Shown here: piece after piece, positions 47,598 to 58,092 of the stretch
Layout of the letters: every line of letters starts with the position of its first letter
How positions within the stretch are numbered: position 1 is the first letter of the stretch
DNA from: Pyrus communis
Taxonomy: Eukaryota > Streptophyta > Magnoliopsida > Rosales > Rosaceae
DNA length: 64,000 bases
Assembly: GCF_963583255.1 (NCBI RefSeq)
Contig: NC_084817.1
Location: 7,198,121-7,262,120 of the forward strand
Direction of reading: 5' to 3'
Made by a program: the position numbers and the translations under genes
Notes under the pieces: generated by a model
Seen by the model: the letters and a program-made list of their open reading frames with translations, nothing else
The model's database searches: none
Told to the model about the DNA's origin: nothing

Positions 47598-48500
47598 AAA
47601 GTGCAATAAAATCGAAGAAGGCATTTGAAGATGAAATGAAGCCCGGGTAAAATAAAAACAGATGAATTGAAATTTAGATAACCAAAAGCAGATTACCAAA
47701 TGTTTTTCTTAATTTCCTCTTAACAAAGTAACACATCACGTTCACAACCACCAGTAGCAGAACAAAAAAGATAAAGTTAGGATCAAGTTTGGATGAATTG
47801 ATTCAAATCCTCTTTCAGCAATCTAATGATGCATAAATTAAGCGGAGAAATCACTTCATAAACCCTAATCACTGGAAAGGAGGAATCTTTGAAAGGGAAG
47901 CTCACCACTGCTATCATAGGGCTTGAGCACAGAGGGCGTCGGAGGCTGAAAACAAAAGCCCGAAAAACAAAAATCCAGGGTCTCCTGAAATTGAAAACAT
48001 AACCAAATTAAACACTCATGTAGAATCGGAGGCTAGAAACCAAACCCCCAAAATCACAAAAAGGAAATTTGAACACAAAATCCATTTGTAAACCCAAAAT
48101 CACAAAAAAGAAATTCAAACAACAGATGATATCAATATTGTTCTGATAACGAAAGAAAACGCAAGACCAAGAAAGCCGTAAATCTCACCAAAAAACGGGG
48201 GCTTTTATGGGTAAAATTTTCTTCGAATCAAACTCAAACCCCGAAGAAAATTCTACTATTGATAACGCAAGGTTTCAGAGTGAGAGAAGCCGAGCTTGAG
48301 AGCGGCCCGAGTTCGAGAGATAAGTGGAATAGTCCAGAGGTTGTAGACAAAGAAGACTTCTGAACGATGATACATGGCTAGCCATTTCAAAAACATAATT
48401 TCATTGTACCAAGAGAAAAAAAATGGAGTGGCTGAGGGTATTTCCGCCATTGCACTGTTCATTAATAGTGAAAAACAGTGCCGGGAAACTGGGTTTTAGT
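47598..48500. other. Unique sequence between the truncated copia and the LINE relic
   Basis: This has no counterpart in copy B. It is AT-rich; short ORFs on both strands show no domain. The stretch 48030-48120 contains a repeated CCCAAAATCACAAAAA-type unit. No gene was recognised. Confidence 0.4.
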
Positions 48501-49052
48501 ATATGTATAATATGTGCGACTTGTGTTGCTAGTGTTGAAGCGTTGGCTTTGAAGTATGGCTGTGAGTTGGGTCTCTCATTGGGTCTGACCCATGTTGTTG
48601 TTGAATTTGATTCTCAAGCAACCATTTTATGTTTGTGGGGAACAATCTCTGATGGCAGATGAGAGGCTTTTCCTATTTTAGCAAAGTGTTTGAAGCTTGG
48701 GGAAGCCTTTCAGGACTGTTGCTGGTCTTGGATTTCAAGATCAGCCAATTTGACGGCTGACCATTTGGCGTCGTGTAGATGTGTGGAGAAGTGTGATGTG
48801 TCTTGGGTTGATTGACCCCTATCTTCGCTAGTGCATGTACTGAATAATGATGGTTTACCTTGTCTACCTTTATTTTGTGTTGGGGGTGCAAGGGGTGACA
48901 CTTAGAGCTTGGCTTCAAGTGTCGGGTTTTCTACCCTCTTGTACTTCCTATCTGTTTTTTGGTTGTTTGCCTGGTGTTTGGCTTTCGTTGTTCTCTTTGG
49001 CATCTCTTGCCTTGGTTTATGTATTTCCAGTTTCACCCCCCAAAAAAAAAAA
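48500..49052 (+). mobile_element. 5'-truncated LINE 3' end (RNase H fragment plus poly-A)
   Basis: The plus strand reads ASVEALALKYGCELGLSLG, then HVVVEFDSQA, after a stop a frame with SWISRSANLTADHLASC, and HVLNNDGLPCPP. This is the order of an RVT_3-type RNase H domain at the end of a plant LINE polyprotein (E-x-D-S for an acidic catalytic site; R-x-x-N-x-x-A-D-x-L-A near the end). At least one internal stop (TGA at about 48659, where Trp is expected) breaks it. It is followed by a 3' UTR-like stretch and an A run at 49041-49052. Typical 5'-truncated dead copy. Confidence 0.75.
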
Positions 49053-49055
49053 ACC

Positions 49056-49272
49056 AACAGGATTCTTTATGGATTCTCTTTATGAGCATCTTGGAGATTC
49101 GTAGATGTATCCGTTCATTATTCATCGTACAATCAGTTTTGATCAGGGGTTGTTTGTTTTTAATTTTAAATAACAAATTTTAAAATAATTTCTAACTGCA
49201 CGATATACGATGAACGGACACAATTCATGAATTTCTAGAATCCTCACAAAAAAAAATCCGGATTCATAAGAA
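49056..49272. mobile_element. MITE related to the element at 38845
   Basis: It shares the ordered blocks GGATTCT, GTACAATCAG and ATACGATGAACGGACA with 38845-39061. The terminal inverted repeats are weaker. It sits immediately 3' of the LINE poly-A tail. Edges are approximate. Confidence 0.6.
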
Positions 49273-49319
49273 AAACCGCACAAAATCATATCGTTGAATA
49301 AAATTCGTACAAGAAATTA

Positions 49320-49780
49320 GGAATTACAGAAAATGACAACATTGAATGGTATAAGAACTGCAAGAGTGAATAGTATAACTTTGGAATCATGGATGAAGGA
49401 CAAAAGAGGGAATATGCCCACATTGAATAGTATCAACATTCTACTGACGAGGTTTCTTAAAAGAAAAAAGAATTGCAACCCAAGAGATGAGGACTGAACC
49501 GTGAGGGTGGAGTGAGAAGACTCGGATCGATGTGATACCAATAAAGAGTTACGACATGCATAAGTTTGTGAAGAATAATATAGTTGATCTTAGCATTCCT
49601 TATTGATCCACGTCTAATTAATAAAAAATAAGTTCAAATCAGAAATATATGCCTAATCAGTAATTTTAAGTAATTTATAGCTAAATACCCTTAAATTTTA
49701 GTCGGTTAATTTTTGGTGCTCGTTTAAGAGTAATCCTGGTGTTACACAAAATTTTGATTTTGATCATTCGTTTATAAGTT
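49320..49780. repeat. Spacer copy 3 (empty site of the copia insertion)
   Basis: Homologous to 46340-46881 and 57580-58092. It ends ATTCGTTTATAAGTTAAGTC and then continues directly as TGCATT. In copy B the same AAGTC is duplicated around the copia element and the right flank after it is also AAGTCTGCATT. This copy therefore preserves the site without the retrotransposon. Confidence 0.85.
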
Positions 49781-49929
49781 AAGTCTGCATTGCCGTTTGG
49801 TACTACGGTCTAGTATTATTTTTCTTTACTTCGCAAAATGCGTATTTAAATAACATTATTATTAGCTTATTGTAAGACCAACCACACCTTCCTAGTGTAT
49901 ATAAATATCGTTCGTTAAAAAAAAAAATG
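49781..49929 (+). mobile_element. Family 1 SINE (plus), absent from the matching site in copy B
   Basis: It has the A-box-like TACTACGGTCTAGTATT near its start and the family tail AAATATCGTTCGTT followed by an A run (49917-49928). In copy B the homologous stretch after AAGTCTGCATT (62037-62060) lacks it. The middle (B-box) part is poorly preserved. Confidence 0.65.
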
Positions 49930-50143
49930 TGCATCACGAAACAATGAATATAATTTGAGAAGGGCAAAAAAGAACTCCATGTGATACAATCATTAAGAGC
50001 AACATTTTTCCATTCACTACAAAATTACATTTACTCCAAATTAACTAAACAAGGTTATTAAAGAAATTAAATGATAGACATAAGTACTCCATGCAACATT
50101 AGGCAAAAAAAGCACAATAAAACAAACTTGTTCACTGGCACGA

Positions 50144-52739
50144 TCATCTCCCATCACTAACTGGTAATACAACGTGGTTCCTCATATTATGAAACCCCGA
50201 ACTTGATTCGCCACCTCCTTCATAACTAATAGTTTCCATTGATATTCCTCCAAGCAAGGATTCAGTTTCTTCTAAATTGGAATTATCATTAACCCATGGA
50301 TGCATGACCATCCTTCTCAGCCCCTCCAGTTCCATTGCAACTTCCTTCATTGTTGGTCTTTCTTCCCCTTTTACTCTCAAGCACCCCTTTGCAAGGTTAG
50401 AAACTTCCTTAAGCTGCTCAACGTTTGCCTCAGTCACAATACAATCATCAAGAACTTGCAGCAAGCGGTTGTCTTTCAGTGCTGAAAGAAAATAGTTTGC
50501 CAAATTTCTCTCTTCCTCCGGCTTGTCAAAGGAAAGAGCCTTCTTTCTTGTTAGTAGCTCTACGAGGACAACTCCGAAACTATAGACATCGCTTTTCTCA
50601 GTCAATTGGCTTGTCTGCAAGTATTCCGGGTCTAAATACCCAAGAGTTCCTTGCACCATTGTAGATAACTGAGGTTCATCCAATGGAACTAATCTTGAGG
50701 CTCCAAAGTCAGACACCTTGGCTGTGAGATTCTCATCTAAGAGTATGTTTGTAGACTTGACATCTCTGTGAATGATAGGAACAGAAGCTGCAGAGTGCAA
50801 GTATGATAGCACACCAGCAGTTTCTGTAGCTATCCGTAGACGAATTTCCCAAGGCGCGTTGAATTTGGATGATTTGGTTGTGTTATGGATGTATTCAGAT
50901 AGGGTTCCATGGGTGATAAATTCATAAACTAGTAGGGGGACTTCGGTTTCGAAACAACAACCTAAAAGCTTGACCACATTCCTGTGGTTGATTTGGGACA
51001 GTACGACCACTTCATTTATGAATTGCTCTATCTGGTTTTGATCTACTATTTTGGACTTCTTGATTGCAACTACTTGGCCGTCTGCTAAAATTCCTTTGTA
51101 GACTGTACCGAACCCTCCTTTGCCAATGATTCTAGTGTCATGATAATTTTTAGTGGCCTTCTCAAGTTCTCCTGCTGTGAAGATTTTTGCCGTATCATGA
51201 GAAGATCCTTGCCGTTCTGAAAGTTGCTGTTGTAGCAAGATCCCTCCATTTTGCCTGAAGAACTTCTCCTTCAGCTTCATGAGCTTCCATCTTTTGTATC
51301 CCAAATACAACCAAGAGATGCACATTAACAGGGATACGAGGCCTACGCTGATTCCTACATATCCAACAAATTGATTGTAAACCCTGGTAGTTATAACCAA
51401 ATGGAATGAGTATGTATTGCTATCTAGACCATATGTACCGACCATGTTTTTTTATCACATCCCTAACGAAGTTTGGATTCTTTAAAAACATGTAGAAAAG
51501 CATTGAATCAATTGTTAATCACTTGTTACTATATATGTACATGCTTACCAACGACAATTTGGACAACAAAGGTCCGATCAGGGGTGCAACCTTCTCCGTC
51601 TTTCCTGCCATCACCATGGTACCCCTTGTGGCAAGAACAAGTATGGTTTCCCTCTGTATTTATACATTTTTGCTTGCATGTATTTAGCTTCGGAACCTTA
51701 CATTCATCAATGTCTGCAAAACAACATATATAATCCATGCTCAGAAATTAAGCATGTTATTTAATTAGTAGTACTAATAAAGTGAAATAGAACTACCATA
51801 GCAGTCATTTAGGTATGGATTCCCTTGGTAACCGTCCTTGCACTTGCAGCGATACCCGGATCCGTTCTCGACATCAGAACACATGGTGTTGCCCTGACAT
51901 GTGTAATTCATCACTCGTTTCTTCTCAACAACGTTAGAGCATGTCTCATTCCCAACTGACCAATCAAGTACCACCGGAAGTTGTGTTTTTTTCAAATAAT
52001 CCGACCACAACATATTGGAGAAGAAGTTGAACTTGCCCTCTTGGACAACGAAGGCAAAGCTGCAAGGATTAAAGGAGTACACATCCGTATGATTATCATA
52101 ACTTCATGCACTTACCTTGAAAGAAGTCATTCCTTGAGCAATGCGTGTTTGACAACAGCCGATACCAGTGCAGGAACCATTGGCAACGTAGTCAATGCTG
52201 CCACACACTGTATTGCACCCACCAGTGTATCCGTAGTTTCCATTTTTGTCTCCCTTAATGTGCCCATATGTGTCACAACCAACTGCAACAAACACGTTGT
52301 CGGTGTTTGATATGAAGAATTTGGAAAGAGTGACAAAATTGGTGAAGTCGTTAGTCAGCTGGCCTGATTTTTCGAAACATTGTACGGCTGGGTATAGGGT
52401 AATGTAAAGCTTCCCATCCACGGATATGTTTGTGACTTCAATCGAATCACTCTTTCTAAGAAATGGTTTTGGGGGGTCATAATGTGTGCTATTACAAGTA
52501 ATGAGGAAATCCTCATTTAAGTAACAGCCCTCTTTTGTACCAAATGGATATGGGATGCTAACATTCCCACATTTGTCTTGACAACCCGGCTTGACTTCTA
52601 CTTCACCGGGAGGAGGAGGAGAAGGAAGAGGTGGAGAGGTTAATTGTGTTTGGGCTGAAGTGGCTGCTGCTAATAGTACCTCTATTACTATTAGGAGGAT
52701 GATAGGTTGCAGAAGCACTTTTTGTTTGCTCATGATCAT
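50144..52739 (-). pseudogene. Wall-associated receptor-like kinase (WAK), copy A, with in-frame stop in exon 1
   Basis: Three exons: 51797-52739, 51549-51713 and 50144 to about 51423 (the last acceptor is uncertain). Order of parts: signal peptide (LLQPIILLIVIEVLLAAATS), Pro-rich segment, GUB_WAK domain (CQDKCGNVSIPYPFG, CYLNEDFLITCN, GIGCCQTRIAQGM), EGF-like repeat ([16 protein letters not shown]), Ca-binding EGF ([13 protein letters not shown]), a transmembrane helix ([20 protein letters not shown]) and a Ser/Thr kinase. The kinase is complete: GKGGFG, the lysine in [32 protein letters not shown]. One codon is wrong: TGA at 52104-52106 (codon 212) inside GUB_WAK, after which the same frame continues SYDNHTDVYSFNPCSFAFV as in intact relatives. 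Possible splicing from GTAAGT at 52115 to a TTGCAG would remove 56 nt and shift frame. It is therefore a pseudogene, or makes a truncated secreted protein. TATA (CTATAAAAGG) is at about 52784-52793. Confidence 0.82.
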
Positions 52740-52783
52740 GGCTTCTAAGTTTTTGTTGTTGAAAAAAATGAGATGTTTTGGTC

Positions 52784-52793
52784 CTTTTATAGG
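52784..52793 (-). promoter_or_regulatory. TATA box of WAK copy A
   Basis: CTATAAAAGG on the minus strand, about 50 bp upstream of the ATG at 52739. Confidence 0.6.
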
Positions 52794-52804
52794 TAGGTAC
52801 TAGG

Positions 52805-52925
52805 TAGGAGGAAGACTTGGAGAGGAAGACTGGAAGACTGGGAGTGGAAGACTGGGAGAGGAAGTCTTGGAGGGGAAGATTTGGAGAGGAGACTTGTGAA
52901 TTGATTGAGCAAACCTTGGAGAGGA
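52805..52925. repeat. GA-rich imperfect minisatellite upstream of WAK copy A
   Basis: Repeated GGAAGACTTGGAGAG / GGAAGACTGGGAGTG-type units of about 15 bp, roughly eight imperfect copies, lie directly upstream of the TATA box. The short open frames through it on the minus strand are repeat artefacts. Confidence 0.75.
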
Positions 52926-53456
52926 TACCTGCCATAACTTATAGGACGTGTTACTAATTCTTTCGTGGACATGGTTCATTTTCACAATCAGACAAAATAA
53001 TATAAATATCATCAAACAATGTAATTTTGACGAGAAAACATTACCTAGTATACCTACACTACGCTAACTATATCTATGTATATGCTAACCATTACAACTC
53101 GGGACTGTAATTATCACGTTTTCGATCTCTATGGAACTTGGAACTTACTCAATGTACGTATCTTCCAGATGGATCTGTAACTATACATGTTCATGAAGCA
53201 GAACAAAACGTAGTTCCACAAGTCATTACTAGGAAGTAAGGTGGTTGAAAGAGTCCACCATGACTTTAAACGTAGTCTACAAGTCATTACTGGGAATTAA
53301 GGTGGTTGAAAGAGTCCACCATTACTTATGGCTTGGTGAAGAAGCACAACCAGTGACCATTCAAAACTAGATGTATGAGTCTTTAGAGGGCCTACTAATA
53401 GAAGTTTCTTTCTGTTTTGTCCAGGTCAATCACTAAAATCACTGTCCATGCTTAAA
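52926..53456. other. Spacer upstream of WAK copy A
   Basis: A short direct repeat of about 45 bp (CAAGTCATTACTAGGAAGTAAGGTGGTTGAAAG-type) occurs near 53218-53262 and 53278-53322. No gene was recognised. Confidence 0.5.
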
Positions 53457-53468
53457 GACATGACTAGT

Positions 53469-53640
53469 CACTACTTAGTATTACTGTTTAATGGTATTTC
53501 TTTTCACTTGTATTGGAGTGGTCTTAGGTTCGTTTCTCGCCAAAGACAAATTTGGACCACATTATTATGACAAAACTATTATAAGGCTTACCCCACTCCC
53601 CTACCCTCTTAGTGTAGATACTATCATTTGTTAAAAAAAA
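53469..53640 (+). mobile_element. Family 1 SINE, plus strand
   Basis: It starts at CACTACTTAGTATTAC, has a B-box-like GGTCTTAGGTTCG near 53521, and ends TAGTGTAGATACTATCATTTG plus an A run (53633-53640). Flanks GACATGACTAGT (53457-53468) and GACATAACTAGT (53641-53652) match at 11 of 12 bases and form the target duplication. Confidence 0.82.
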
Positions 53641-53741
53641 GACATAACTAGTACTTAATTTTCTGCTGGGCCAATGTAAATTGTGATGGGTTTTATCATC
53701 GCCTTTCATTCGTTTTGAAGAATTCAAACGAAGTCACTTTT

Positions 53742-53917
53742 TTTTTTTTTTCTTTTTTAGTACATCAATATTTTTACATTATAAAGAGGAGAAGTTCGGC
53801 AAAGCTACACAATGGGCAGCATAATTTGGTATCGAATTCACTATCCACGAGATTTGAACCTAAGACCTCTCACTTCTAAGTGAAGAGGAATACCACCAGA
53901 CCGTAGTATTGAGTAGC
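53742..53917 (-). mobile_element. Family 1 SINE, minus strand, with 16-bp target duplication
   Basis: Flanked by AAACGAAGTCACTTTT on both sides (53726-53741 and 53918-53933). On the minus strand it has the A-box-like CTACGGTCTGGTGGTATTC and B-box-like GGTCTTAGGTTCAAATCTC, the best preserved promoter of the set, and ends in A/G-rich sequence. It lies about 100 bp from an oppositely oriented copy. Confidence 0.9.
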
Positions 53918-54372
53918 AAACGAAGTCACTTTTAATTAGTCTTGTTTTCACTTGATAGAAGAATCTCCATGTTTGAACCTAGCTAATTGGACTTAACTAA
54001 TTATGATAAGTTTAAATATATTGTTAAATTAAGAATTAATTAGAGTTAATATTTGAATCAAACACTATCCTTAAAAAGAATGACATGTTATGGTTAGTTT
54101 GGCATTGTTGAAATTATTTTAAAAGCAGTTGATGCCCTTAATAGGTGGAAATCAGTTTGGGTTTAAATCGAGGTAAAGAAGGTCCTTGCTCACAAGAAAT
54201 ATATATGTTCTTTACAAAAAAAAACCCTATTACCACTCACCAGTAAAAGTAAAAGGTTATCGTGTGAGTAGAAGCTCTTCTTTGGTTTTTGTCCATGGCT
54301 TCTTAGGTAGGCAGTTCATCCTTTTACCTTTAATATGCTTCTATCATATGCTTCATCTTCAAGTAATGGTTA

Positions 54373-54420
54373 ACGATATTTTATCACCTCCTTAATGTAG
54401 ATAATATCGTTAGTTCAAAA
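54373..54420 (+). mobile_element. Severely 5'-truncated SINE (48 bp)
   Basis: Only the 3' end of family 1 remains (TTAATGTAGATAATATCGTT and a short A tail). AAGTAATGGTTA occurs immediately before (54361-54372) and after (54421-54432), a 12-bp target duplication that shows the fragment inserted already truncated. Confidence 0.72.
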
Positions 54421-54591
54421 AAGTAATGGTTATCGATTAACTACTTCTCTAATAATGATATATGTGATTAATGACTTGCTAATAAATTAGGGATTTACTA
54501 TGTATGTGATCTAACACACCAAAGTTCCCTTCACCGTAGTTAGACACGGTTGAATCATTGATTACAATGTATCGGTGGTGTGATTTCCAAC

Positions 54592-54627
54592 AAAAAAAAA
54601 AAAAAAAAAAAAAAAAAAGAAAAAAAA
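54592..54627 (+). repeat. Poly-A tract
   Basis: A run of about 35 A with one G, inside copy B. The matching position in copy A (about 40352) has only a short A run, so the tract has expanded in one copy. Confidence 0.85.
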
Positions 54628-54810
54628 AGGAGATTTACATAAATAAGTTGACTCAAGATGAATACCTAGGTGTTGAAACTCGGCTCTAATATGGATCGTA
54701 GAGTTTACTCAATTTTGACTCTTGAATAATACAAATTGCAAACAAGCTTTATGAGCCAAACATACCAAAAACTAAACCTTGGGATAATTCACCTAGCAAG
54801 CCTAGTGTTT

Positions 54811-55157
54811 ATTTATTTTTATTTTTTAAACAAATGATAGTATATACACTAAAGGGGGTGGAAGAGTGAACTAAGCCTTATAATGAATTTGCCATATGTA
54901 GTTCAACTTTACCTTTGACGATAATCGAACTTAAAACTTCTCACTCACAAATGAAAAAAAATACTACCATGTAATAATATTAAGTTGCTAAAAGTAAAAA
55001 CAGAGGCATTTGAGAATACCTCATTTGGTGCATAATTTGCTCGTTGTTTAGGGTTGTTGCTGTCTAGGGTTAGCAGCAGAGCACCAACCGTCGAACCCAA
55101 GACCATGATGTTTTATGCAAGGCACTCAACCATCAGGCTGGGGAAAGGGTCGGTAGC
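54811..55157 (-). mobile_element. Dimeric tRNA-derived SINE, copy B
   Basis: Same composite as 40540-40885, flanked by AAGCCTAGTGTT (54798-54809) and AAGCCTAGTGTTC (55158-55170). Shared position and flanks show that it was inserted before the segmental duplication. Confidence 0.78.
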
Positions 55158-55170
55158 AAGCCTAGTGTTC

Positions 55171-55983
55171 CTTTTATTTAAAAGCCTAAAGATAGAAGAA
55201 AAAAATACCAATTGGACCCCGTACGAATTTGGCGTGCCCATCTAAGTGTAACAAGAAATTAATTAGATGTTCTTTTCTTATCCGGTTTGTTGCACGATAA
55301 TTCAAAACGTTATCACTTATGCAAAAATCAACTAAATTTGAATGCTTTTATTCATCAAAATAATTATTCAATAAAGGGTAATAATGTTAAGGAAATTAAA
55401 TATGTAGATTAAATTTTATAAACTAAATAATATAAAAGTTAATTAATAAAATAGAAAATATATGATTCCGATGTTAACATTGCAAAATGAGAAGGAAATC
55501 CAAGAAAGTCCAACTGAAAAGGTGGTTAACATCCCCTTAAAATCATACAAAAAATTTGGCTGCAAAATGCATTCAAGAAGCTGGAGAGGCATGACGAAGT
55601 AGCCACCATTTGTAATCATCCCAGTCAACCCAACCGTTGCACAACGGAATACATACCGGGCAACAAAATTCAAACATCTGAAGAGCAAAAGAAGAAAAAG
55701 CAAAAGCCACTTTTTTACTCAATTCCCACAAATTAGAGAAAATTTTCATTGTAACCATAACATGGATGGTACACCACATATTTTTATATAAGTGGTAGAA
55801 AATTTTATATTTTAAGTTATTAACTTTTTAATACACATATCTATTATTTGTATAGTAACACATGATGTATCATCCTGTGTTCTAGTCACAATGAAAAATC
55901 TCTTCACAAATTGATTAAAATACTACCACCACTATATGGATTGTGTAACCATTATGTTCCTACATTAATTCAAAATCCAGGAA
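55171..55983. promoter_or_regulatory. Promoter and 5' UTR of the second MGSCIS gene
   Basis: Collinear with 40899-41734. CACTATATGGATTGTG at about 55930 replaces CACTATATAGATTGTG of copy A, so the putative TATA motif differs by one base. Confidence 0.5.
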
Positions 55984-56913
55984 ATGGGTTCCTGCATTAG
56001 CAAATGCTCACACAAAAAACACTTTCTACAAGAATTTAACAATGTCCAAGACAAGTTGGTGATTTCACAACCTCCTCCTAGGATCACCATCCCTCCAATT
56101 TCTGCTTCCAGCAAAATCTCACCTTGTCCTCAATCCCCTTGCAACTCCAGTTCCTCTGCCTCCTCTATCACTTGCACCACAAGCACTTCCAACCCAAGCG
56201 CTTCCTCATTGAGCTCAGCCTTGTCAAGTGCTTCTACGGTCTCCAGGTCGAAAATCGATCGGTCTTTCTCCAACGAGTTCTTGTGGTCGTGTTACAAGGA
56301 AAACCCGCATGTCATTCGGATTAACTCGATCAAAGACGCAAGCTTTTCGAGGTTTTTATCATCGGCATTGCCACAAAAGCCAGTTTTGGCCACAGGGGTG
56401 AACAAGAAGCAGCCACCGAGCCCGAAAAGGGGAAATGTGTCAGTTACACCACAGAAGAGAGTGAGATCAAGCTCACCAACTTCTCTAGGAAGGCAAAAGA
56501 GCTTCCGAAAAGAGCCAGAGAGGCCAATGATCTCTGCATATTCACATCCAAGTAGAACTTTGAGGTCAACGTCTCCAAGTAGAAGGTTCCACACGCCAAT
56601 CCCCCCCAAAGAAAGCCATTTGAGGCCTTTTAATGCATTGAATGTTAGGCCTGCAGGTTCAAATTGTTGCGCAACTAAATCCACGTCCAGAGCTCGTATC
56701 GAGCCACGCAACCCCAACATAAATTACAACAATTCGAGCCGGCTTCTTCGGCCGTGTTTGAAGAGCAGAGAAACAGAAATGAGAATTCACAGGATCACAT
56801 CTAAAATTGATGAGGTTGCAGCTGGAGAAGCAGTAGCTGACTATATGGACTCACTTCCTGCTGAGGACATTGATAACCCTTTACTATCTCTTGATTGTTT
56901 TATTTTCGTGTAG
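55984..56913 (+). CDS. Ser-rich predicted lipid-anchored protein, MGSCISKC-type, copy B
   Basis: Single-exon gene of 309 codons, intact from ATG to TAG. The N-terminal MGSCISKC (Gly2, Cys4, Cys8) predicts myristoylation and S-acylation, as in the first copy. Compared with it this one lacks four codons (KLNK after VNK) and has one extra codon (DRSFSNEF versus ESFSNEF); other changes are scattered substitutions, for example SPSPSRRF to STSPSRRF. The conserved blocks FLWSCYKENPHVIRI, KRVRSSSPTSLGRQKSFRK and MRIHRITSKIDEVAAGEAVA are unchanged. Changes keep frame throughout, which suggests both genes are functional. The role is unknown. Confidence 0.85.
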   Translation: MGSCISKCSHKKHFLQEFNNVQDKLVISQPPPRITIPPISASSKISPCPQSPCNSSSSASSITCTTSTSNPSASSLSSALSSASTVSRSKIDRSFSNEFLWSCYKENPHVIRINSIKDASFSRFLSSALPQKPVLATGVNKKQPPSPKRGNVSVTPQKRVRSSSPTSLGRQKSFRKEPERPMISAYSHPSRTLRSTSPSRRFHTPIPPKESHLRPFNALNVRPAGSNCCATKSTSRARIEPRNPNINYNNSSRLLRPCLKSRETEMRIHRITSKIDEVAAGEAVADYMDSLPAEDIDNPLLSLDCFIFV

Positions 56914-58087
56914 ATTAGTGTTGTGTGTGTGTGTGTGTGGTCCTGTGAATTCATTCATTTTATGGTTTGGCAATGTAGAAATGATCAACTGGATCATCAA
57001 ACTAATCGATACTGCTACTGTATATTTATTTATTTGGTTTGTTTTTTGTTTATATACAATTTACTTATAGCTTTCTAACTTTTTTGTATCGTCATTTAAC
57101 TATTTGGTTTAAAGGTAATATGAGGAAGGGTTGACGTGTTATTTGGGAATTGAAAGAATTGCGTAGTATGTTGTAGAAAAATTAGATAGTGTATATAACA
57201 TATTTGTGAGTCTTAATTTATGAATATTGATATATTTGGTAGCTTTTTATAGGAGAAAAAAAAATGATATTTATAGTTTTTTTTAGTGAAAAAAGTTGTT
57301 TATCTGTATTAGAGATCATATTAAAAATATGAGAAACAAACATATACTAAGTGTTTATTCAAGTATTCAACGTCTCTAACATTTTATTGAAAAACTAAAA
57401 TGCAAAATAAAAGTTATAGATTTTTTATTCAAGTGAGTCACAAAATGAGGGTGCCTAGGAGGGTCCACGTGGGCTAGGAGGACGTTTAACTAGGTTTAGA
57501 CATTTTTTCTTAATTTTCAAAAGCCTAATGATCAATCAAGGTAGTGGCCAGTTGCTTAGCGCTTAGGCGAAATTTTTTAAAACAATGATTGGAATATGAC
57601 AACATTGAATAGTATAAGAACTTGGAATCATGAATGAACGACAAAAAGATGGAATATGCCAGCATTAAATAGTATAAATTTTTTCCGTACTGTCGAAGTT
57701 TCTTAAACAAAAAAAAGGGGCAGTCCAAGATATGAGGACTGAACCATGAGCGTGGGGCGAGAAGACTCGGATCGATGTGACACCAAGAAAGAGCAGCGCC
57801 ATGCAGACGTTTGTGACAAGGATATTGCTGATCTTCTCGCCAAGGGGTAGAGGAGTCACTTACCCAATTATATACAAACGCCATATAGCATTCCTCATAA
57901 ATCTATATCTAATTATTATTACTTAAGTCCAAACGGAAATTAATCATTTCTATATGACTAATTAGTAAAGATTTTATCGATTTACAGCGAAATAACCTTA
58001 AATTTTAATCAGGTAATTATTGGTGCTCATTTAAGAGTAACCTTGGTGTAATATAAAATTTTGATTTTAATCATTCGTTTATAAGTT
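56914..58087. other. 3' flank of MGSCIS copy B and spacer copy 2
   Basis: Contains a (TG)n run at 56921-56938, the empty site for the 3.0-kb element at 57451-57456, and a spacer homologous to 46247-46876. No gene was recognised. Confidence 0.7.
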
Positions 58088-58092
58088 AAGTC

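Larger units (their letters stand above)
40282..52739. repeat. Segmental duplication, copy A
   Basis: Copy A is homologous to copy B, which starts near 54522. Corresponding landmarks are: AAAGTTCCCTTCACCGTAG at 40282-40305 and 54522-54545, the dimeric SINE, the MGSCIS gene (41735 and 55984, offset 14249 bp), the spacer with the copia LTR at the same AAGTC site (46882 and 58093) and the WAK gene (50144 and 62240). Copy A additionally carries a 3.0-kb TG...CA element (43217-46241), a truncated copia, a LINE relic and a second spacer copy. The offset drops to about 12.1 kb at the WAK genes because the two copies hold different insertions. Confidence 0.9.

Noticed and set aside
52603..53015. Ser/Pro-rich minus-strand ORFs upstream of WAK copy A
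   Set aside because: They translate the GA-rich minisatellite and WAK signal-peptide region in wrong frames.
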